DNA from: Kappaphycus alvarezii
Lineage: Eukaryota > Rhodophyta > Florideophyceae > Gigartinales > Solieriaceae
Length of the DNA: 64,000 nucleotides
Direction: 5' to 3'
Assembly (NCBI GenBank): GCA_002205965.3
Contig: NADL03000046.1
Location: 1-64,000 of the forward strand
Below the pieces are notes generated by a model that did no database searches, had not been told where the DNA came from, and saw nothing but the letters and a program-made list of their open reading frames with translations. The position numbers and the translations under genes are program-made. This document shows positions 58,101-64,000 of the stretch, one piece after another. Each line of letters opens with the position of its first letter. Positions within the stretch are counted from its first letter, which is position 1.

Positions 58101-59345
58101 AATAAAACTTGTTCCTTTCTTTATCAGACTCAAACTCTCTACAGTTAAACTCTACATTACGAAACTGCAATTCAATACGCCTGCGCCGCTTGTACGATAG
58201 CGTTCCTGAACGTTGCGACGCGCGGTGGCAATATCCTCGCCAATAGAATACAGCCTCTTTTTGAACCGCTTTTGCTGAGTGTTGTCTTCCGAGCGCAGAG
58301 GATGCATCTGAATGAGAATATTTGACAGCGCTATACAAAGAAGAAAAACGCAATCATAGCGGTCTTCTTTCCAGCGCCACTTACTCCCAATTCCCGCCCA
58401 CAGTGAGCACAACTACCCGAAAAAAATTTTCGACGATAATACGATCATTCGACATTTTCTTGTTTGCAACCTTTCTTCACTACTTAAAATTCCATTAAGC
58501 AGCTTCTTTTTCGGAATCAATGCCTGGTCAATTCCATCGCTCCTTGGTACCCTTTATCCATTATTACACTCCAATAGTTTGGGAATTCACCGAAGAGGGG
58601 ACTAATGTCGGCAATTTGTCTTTCGGAAAATGTCTTCTTGAGGGCCTCTCTGCGGGAGTCAATATTCCGCTGAAAAATTTTAAAATCTGCCACTGACCCC
58701 GGGTACTGCGTCGAGATTTTCAGAACTGTCCATTCGGAAGCACAGAAACTTCTACTTTGAACCCATAAAGCTTGTTTTCCCGCTAAATAAACCTTACCCT
58801 CCTGCATATTTCCACTCGGCCTGTTCGCTTGATAAAAGTGACATCAGTAGCATACCTAACGGTAGGGTAGTAATTAAACTTATTGCCGTCTTGAAGCATT
58901 GATGAAAGGAAAACGGGTCCGACTACGTTCTACAACTGCTTCGTAAAGAGGTCACTAAGCAGTTCCATGAATTTTGTCATCATTTCTCGAACGTTGGACT
59001 TTCACGCTGAACATTTTCGCAGAATTTCCCACTGGCCTCCCACTTTTTGTGTCGTTAAAAGCATAAAAACATATCCTTGCCCCCGTAATTCCTCTTCTTA
59101 CCAGGTCCTACGGTATAGCACTCACTGACAATTGGCTCCATACTTCCCCAAATAGTTGAACTCTGACGCATCGAAGTTGGTCATGTCGTGCACTGCTTTC
59201 GCGCCTCCCGCTTCGTAGAAGATGTAGAAAAAGGGGGAAGGGGATGAAGTCTCATCGTCAGTGGAAAAAGCGCTGTCGCAGCCACCAAATTCCTGCAGAT
59301 CCGCTTCTCGCTCTACCGCAGCGTCTGCAAGAATATGCAACGCAT
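58101..59345 (-). pseudogene. Harbinger-like (DDE_Tnp_4) transposase A, broken
   Basis: The start at 59340 reads MHILADAAVEREADLQEFGG, then GAKAVHDMTNFDASEF, the family's N-terminal signature. The catalytic half follows: YATDVTF with the first Asp (about 58840), EGKVYLAGKQALWVQS (about 58790), YPGSVADFKIF, VIMDKGYQGAMELTRH with the second Asp (about 58560), and NDRIIVENFFG with the Glu (about 58440). It ends in KWRWKEDRYDCVFLLCIALS and HPLRSEDN (about 58370-58280). Frame changes separate the N-terminal block, the DKGYQGA block and the VENFFG block. All three acids are present by eye. It is paralogous to transposase B about 1.4 kb away in the same orientation. Confidence 0.75.
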
Positions 59346-59475
59346 TCGCCGCATGCTTCTCGGTTTGTATAAGGACGGGAGTTTCAGTAATTTTTGCTTG
59401 CTATGTGGACGGCATTTTAGTTGAGGGGTCGGGGAAGGAAGGGCAGGGACAACCAGATGATACTGTAAGAGGACT

Positions 59476-59638
59476 GAATGGTGTTTCTGAGATTGAAGGT
59501 ATTTTGTATGCGTATATTGAAATTAATTGTGGGAAGATTGAGTTTTATATCGAGCCTAGGTCGTTTACAAAAAGAGCGGGCTTGCTATTAGAGTTAGCCC
59601 TCATTTCTGGTTGATTTGATTGTAAGTTTCCCTTTTAG
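59476..59638 (+). repeat. Inverted partner of 51250-51412, with short ORF end
   Basis: The open frame ending at 59614 reads GVSEIEGILYAYIEINCGKI, then SFTKRAGLLLELALISG. The partner at 51.3 kb keeps the same reading. The open frame extends upstream to 59261, but that part overlaps the transposase A start on the other strand. Confidence 0.6.
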
Positions 59639-59639
59639 T

Positions 59640-60720
59640 CACTGCAGAGTATTATTGTCATATTGTAAATAATTTTTGTTTTGTTTTTTATGGATCATTA
59701 GGTCTCAACCGCAGTTATTTTCTTGCGCAAAGATCCTGTATTGCGCAAATACTCGATTTTCTAAGTAAAGGCTTGATCTTTCAGCACAAACAGCATAGTC
59801 AGCGCATACAGTAAGTCATTTCTAGACTGACATTAGAAATGGTATCGTGTACAGTAGTTACAGAAATACATACATATTAAAAATTGATATTTATAGCAAA
59901 AGAAAGATTCGTTTCAAGTCCAGAAATAAAACCCGTTCATTTACTCAATGCACACGTTACAAATCACTGGACAAACCATACTCTTTAAAGAATAGTGCCG
60001 TTATAAATTAATTATCTATATAACCATAAGCTACAGTGCGTACTGTAGACCGATTCCTGGTGGGGCGGGGCTGATCACCACTCCCCCCTAGGTAGCCATC
60101 CTTATATCTGAAGCGTTCTCCCTGGCAGCGCATTGGTAGCTGGCGCTATAAAATTAGTTAGTTTGTAAGTCGGAAATCACATATTGCGGAGCGATGGGTA
60201 TAGCTCCCATTCCATAAAAGTGCTAAAAAACCCTCGTCCCGCAGGGAGAAATATGCTGGTGACCTCACGAGTGGCTCCCTAGAATTTCTTGCCAAAATAG
60301 TGCCACGTGTAATAGCTGTAGACAATCCAGCCTTTGATAACAAAGAGAAGGATCTTTATTCATTACTTATATTCAGTGTGCACCGACTGAACGACTATTC
60401 AGTTAACTAAACCTTTCCCTCCTGGTAGTTGTGTATCCGAGATTATACTTTGGTAATTGAAGACTGCTTGAGCGGGGACGTCGCGGTGACTTCTCATGCG
60501 ATGGGTCGGTCCGGCAGGCCAGCTTGAGTGTCACGGGGGGATTCATTTCGAGAATGTCTGCGGGCCTGTAGTTTAACAAAAAAATACCTATATCTTTACT
60601 TAAGTAAACAATTAAGTAATGTTGAAGGTAAAGAACTAGACTACAGGTAAAAATAAAATGATTCACGAGATACGTCTCCTCTTCCTTTAGAAACAAAAGC
60701 AAGTAAAGTTTAGTTCAAGT
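59640..60720. other. No gene seen
   Basis: Contains the LTR-like fragment at 60345-60410 shared with 49077-49128, and AT-rich sequence. Minus ORF 60702-60403 has no motif. Confidence 0.4.
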
Positions 60721-60726
60721 GTACTT

Positions 60727-62023
60727 TCAGTAAAGGAACAACAAAACGATGAATTCAGAGAAAGTTCTAATGATCTTCTGTTTCAGAGAGAGATGCCCGG
60801 CGAAATTGCATTTCAACACGGCGACGACGCTTATCCCTGTACTTCTTTTGAATCTGTCGACGCTTTTCAATTTGACTATTGCCGATGTGGTACCACCGAT
60901 TCTTGATTTTCTTGAGTAGTTTGCTGTCTTCTGCACGGAGCGGGTTGTTACAAATATGAAAGTTCGTCAGAGCAACACAAAGCCTAAATATCTTGTCGTA
61001 CGAAGCTTCTGCCGACCTTCAGTTGGACGAAATCACAGTCCACAAACTGCTCATCCTTCCAAAGAAATTCTCGACGATAATGCGGTCGCTTGAAATGTGA
61101 CGATTTACAATCATTTCTGGGTGTGTTAGGACTCCATTTACCGGCTTCTTATTGGGATTAATGACTCTACAGAATTCACGGGCGCCATAGTACCCTTGTC
61201 TGTTAACACTGCCCATGCATCGTGGTAATCTTCACGTAAAGGTCCTTCATATTCAATGGCCTGCTGCTCTCGTCTAGTTTCTTCAGCTGCTGTTGATGAA
61301 ACGAGTTCAAAGATTTGGAAAGGGTGAGATCCGAAACGGACCCGGCTCATGTGCACTGCATCCAATTGCAAAGCCACATGGCAAGACGGATACTTCTGTC
61401 TTGTAACCATAGAGCTTGTGCTTTCCACTGAAATAAAGTTTGCCTTCTTCCATACTCCCACTCGGACGAAAGCTTGGCTGGAATGTCACATTGGTTGCGT
61501 AGCGAGCCATCGGATAGTTTTGAAACAATAATTTTCTAACCATTTCAGTCATCGTCCATTCTTTGCCTGATACTCGACAAAGTGTTCATACATGGCATCA
61601 GAAATGATATCAATGAACCGCATGATCATGCGCTCGAAGAGGTCCTTCATGCCAAACATCTTTGCAAGGAAGTCCACTGCCCACCGTGCTTTAGAACAGC
61701 CAGAGTCATGAATAAAACATCTTTGGGTTTGAGCACACTTGCGACCCCGACCGCTATTGTACCGTTCCTTGATGAATTTCTCGAAAGTCTGCCAGATATT
61801 CGTGTATTGAGCGATCGAAGTTGATCATTTGAACAATTGACTGAGAGCCACCATTGTTGTAGAATTGATCAAAGATGGGGGCATCACTACCTGAGTCTTC
61901 ATCAGAAAAATCGCCATCTTCAGAAGAGGAAGCATATACCTGAAGTTCGGCTTGTCTTTCAACTGCAACATCGGAAAGTAGAAGAAGAGCTCTTGCAGCT
62001 TGATTAGAGGTGAGAGATGCCAT
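60727..62023 (-). pseudogene. Harbinger-like (DDE_Tnp_4) transposase B, broken
   Basis: The start at 62023 is MASLTSNQAARALLLLSDVA, with an acidic linker and GSQSIVQMINFDRSIHEYL. The catalytic part has YATNVTFQPSFRPSG (about 61505), EGKLYFSGKHKLYGYKTEVS (about 61440), GYYGAREFCRVINPNKKPVN (about 61195) and SSDRIIVENFFGR with the Glu (about 61090). The first catalytic Asp, present as ATDVTF in copy A, is Asn here. In the DKGYQGA block the Asp sits in the LTDKG reading at about 61205 in another frame. The C-terminal Arg/Lys-rich tail runs to about 60730. At least three frame changes are present. Confidence 0.75.
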
Positions 62024-62379
62024 AATAGGGCTGAATAATGCGGGAAGTGGAATGAAAATGTCTGAGGGGTATTGAGGTATAGGTAGGTATGTTCAAGGCA
62101 ACTGTATTGGTTTGAAGATCGATAATTGCACAATTATCGAGTGTTTCCAATAAGACCGCCATAATTTGAAATTCACCAATAGTTTTCAGATTTACTGAGA
62201 TCTCTGCATTTTAATCAATCGTTGAAAAAGCTATTATCAAATTTGATAAAGATGAAATCTATTCCGAATTATTTGGCGTTTTTTCAATTAATTTTGTAAT
62301 AGCATTGCAGGGGCATTTTTGTAAATGACTGGGTAACTTTGCATGCATTTTATGTTTGCGCTAAAGCTATATTGCGAAA

Positions 62380-62640
62380 TGACCAACAGTATTTCACGGG
62401 CAACCCTCGTTGCCCGGAATACATTGGCTCATTCGGAGTATCCCTCATATATGGTAGAGGGGTCTAATAAGAGGATGCAGTAATTTCCACCAGGTACAAT
62501 ATCAATCCTCTTTGATTCGACGATATACTGTACAATTACTGTAAGTCAATCATCATTTACCAAATCATAGAGATATCATCCAGTCTTTGGTGGAGAGACC
62601 TACTGGGACACAGCCACCCACATCTTTCAAATATTAAAGA
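62380..62640. repeat. Cluster of three dispersed repeats
   Basis: In order: the foldback copy 2 (62387-62423, inverted to 51135-51172), a block at 62415-62475 (inverted to 50320-50385), and a block at 62470-62605 (inverted to 56460-56600). The first two have the same relative order, mirrored, at 50.3-51.2 kb, with about 750 bp between them there. Confidence 0.7.
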
Positions 62641-62679
62641 ACCAAACCTTTTTCCCCCTGTACAATACTACAGATGTGG

Positions 62680-62880
62680 CACACGTGGACCAAATCGCGT
62701 AACTAAGCTGCTGTTAAAGCCGAGTCTTCACCCCTCCCGTCGAACATCCGCTGCGAGTTGCGACAGCGGCCGCGTATTCGCCGATTACCTTCGACGTCGT
62801 CGCAGACGACAATCCAAACGAGTCGAAGGCTAACGGCAAAAACTACCATCCCAATTTCGATTGTCCGGGAGGGCTTCATC
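62680..62880 (-). mobile_element. LINE fragment, ORF2 3' end
   Basis: The minus strand reads PLAFDSFG followed by ATTSKVIGEYAAAVATRSGC and STGGVKTRL, very close to 18200-17930. Both copies are truncated at about the same point. Confidence 0.65.
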
Positions 62881-64000
62881 AGGGATGACTACCACACCCT
62901 TACAGGAGTAACAGTAAATGCATTCCAAGAATTGTACTGTACACGTAATGTACATGAATGTACAGTATACGTAATGTACAGTACGCAGTTTTGCAATCGA
63001 AACGCGGTCACCAAAAGGATTTCCGTTTTCCACTGTACACCCGCGGTTTTCACCCCAACAGCACTCAAACAGTATTTTGATTTCCAAATGCTCTCCGAAT
63101 GTCCAGATGATTAAACGCTCCGACTCTGTTTCTAGCAACTTGCGAAACAACTTGGCGACAGTTATTTCGCTGCTCGTGAACCTTGATCGTTTCATGGCCT
63201 TGAAAGCGCGGGAAAATCACTTGAAAAGCCCTATCCTGCGGCGAATAACAATGAGCTCCTCGACCCTCAATCGCTTTAGCGACTGCAGCACGTCGTGCTA
63301 AGAATACCTATAGACCTGTAGTTCATGATGCCGTAGGATAGTCTCTGAGCAAGTGAGATAATCGTGCAACATGACGACATTGGCTGAGTGTTACAAAAAG
63401 ACGCAATTATTAAATATTTCCGAGACGGCCATGACCGTTGGCCGATGGACACATTCGTAACCACCACCATCCGGTGAACATTTTCCAGCAGCAAAATACG
63501 AAGAAGGCTTGGCATTTGTATTAGAAACAATATCCTCGTCTGGCGCCTCCAACCGAGCGACTCCGTACTTTATCAGAATAGACGACCATGGGGATCTGGC
63601 GAGGGGTGCCACCAGAATTGACTGAACTGGCTGGGCTGTATGCACGTATTTCTATCTATCCACTACAGTAGCTTGCCATCCTCGATTAGATCATCCTTGA
63701 ATCATTTGTGGATAATGGTTTTTACAGTAGTTCAGCCGAAATTCAGCCAACATCTCCGTTTCAGTAAATGAACCCCCATTTTTCTCCGTCATATGTTTTG
63801 TTGACCGTAGCTACATTACAAACAGATTAGTCGATCCCTTAATGGGGATAAGTGGTGCTGCTTTACAGCAAGTGGTGCGACGGTTTGGAGTCGTATGAAC
63901 TTCAAAGTTCAGTGGGCTATCTGATTGCGACCTTTCATTCTTTCTAGACATCTCTGAGTGTTGACATTATGGTACCAAGCCACATGAGGCAATTTTTGCA
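62881..64000. other. No recognised gene; TACAGTA-rich start
   Basis: 62930-62990 holds four GTAC-type palindromes (TGTACTGTACACGTAATGTA and similar). Minus ORFs 63530-63276 and 63645-63391 overlap in different frames without motifs. The rest to the right edge shows nothing. Confidence 0.4.

Noticed and set aside
1373-63000. GTAC palindromes as transcription-factor or restriction sites
   Set aside because: They occur without relation to any gene start and often inside element junctions; a transposon-footprint origin is simpler.
1-64000. CRISPR arrays, rRNA genes, intact tRNA genes, bacterial operons
   Set aside because: No spaced direct-repeat arrays, no rRNA-like blocks and no foldable complete tRNA were seen. 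The gene content is eukaryotic transposon debris.

Overview
This window is eukaryotic nuclear DNA made almost wholly of decayed mobile elements. One host gene is recognisable. It is a bacterial-type radical-SAM rRNA/tRNA adenine C2-methyltransferase (RlmN family) at 13.3-14.57 kb, carrying a 98-bp GT-AG intron with a CTAAC branch-point-like site. A bacterial-type enzyme with a spliceosomal intron usually means an organelle-targeted protein, so I favour an alga or other plastid-bearing protist; a red alga is a guess that the sequence does not prove.

Left part (0-22 kb): a C2H2 zinc-finger fragment runs off the left edge. It is followed by small tandem repeats, a fossil Ty1/copia element (about 2.1-7.3 kb), a piggyBac-type DNA transposon with clear terminal inverted repeats (7487-10291, minus), a Tc1-like element (about 10.88-12.13 kb, minus) and the RlmN gene. 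After a quiet stretch come LINE 3'-end fragments and a second piggyBac-type element (about 18.42-20.58 kb).

Middle (22-46 kb): a second copia fossil (about 22.2-27.5 kb) has an LTR-like block before it. A very AT-rich stretch without recognisable genes (27.5-35.8 kb) leads into a minus-strand Ty3/gypsy fossil (about 35.9-38.9 kb). An LTR block related to the one at 21.7 kb lies inside that fossil, between its RNase H and integrase. A Harbinger-like element with a DDE gene and a tail-to-tail accessory ORF lies at 41.6-43.2 kb, and an unrecognised conserved-looking ORF at 44.6-45.1 kb.

Right part (46-64 kb): a DDE_Tnp_4-type transposase end (46.9-47.4 kb), a cluster of shared direct and inverted repeats, strand-biased tracts (50.4-50.8 kb), a LINE family in both orientations, an intact-ended pogo-like element with TA target duplication (53728-56306), and two Harbinger-like transposase relics on the minus strand (58.1-59.35 and 60.7-62.0 kb).

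No gene set works together as a pathway. The recurring themes are nested transposition, many perfect short hairpins, and very many TACAGTA/TACTGTA motifs that match the footprints expected from excision of elements with CAGTA...TACTG ends. Nearly every coding region, including the otherwise well conserved RlmN, carries frame breaks, so real decay and homopolymer sequencing errors must be separated before any gene is called dead.
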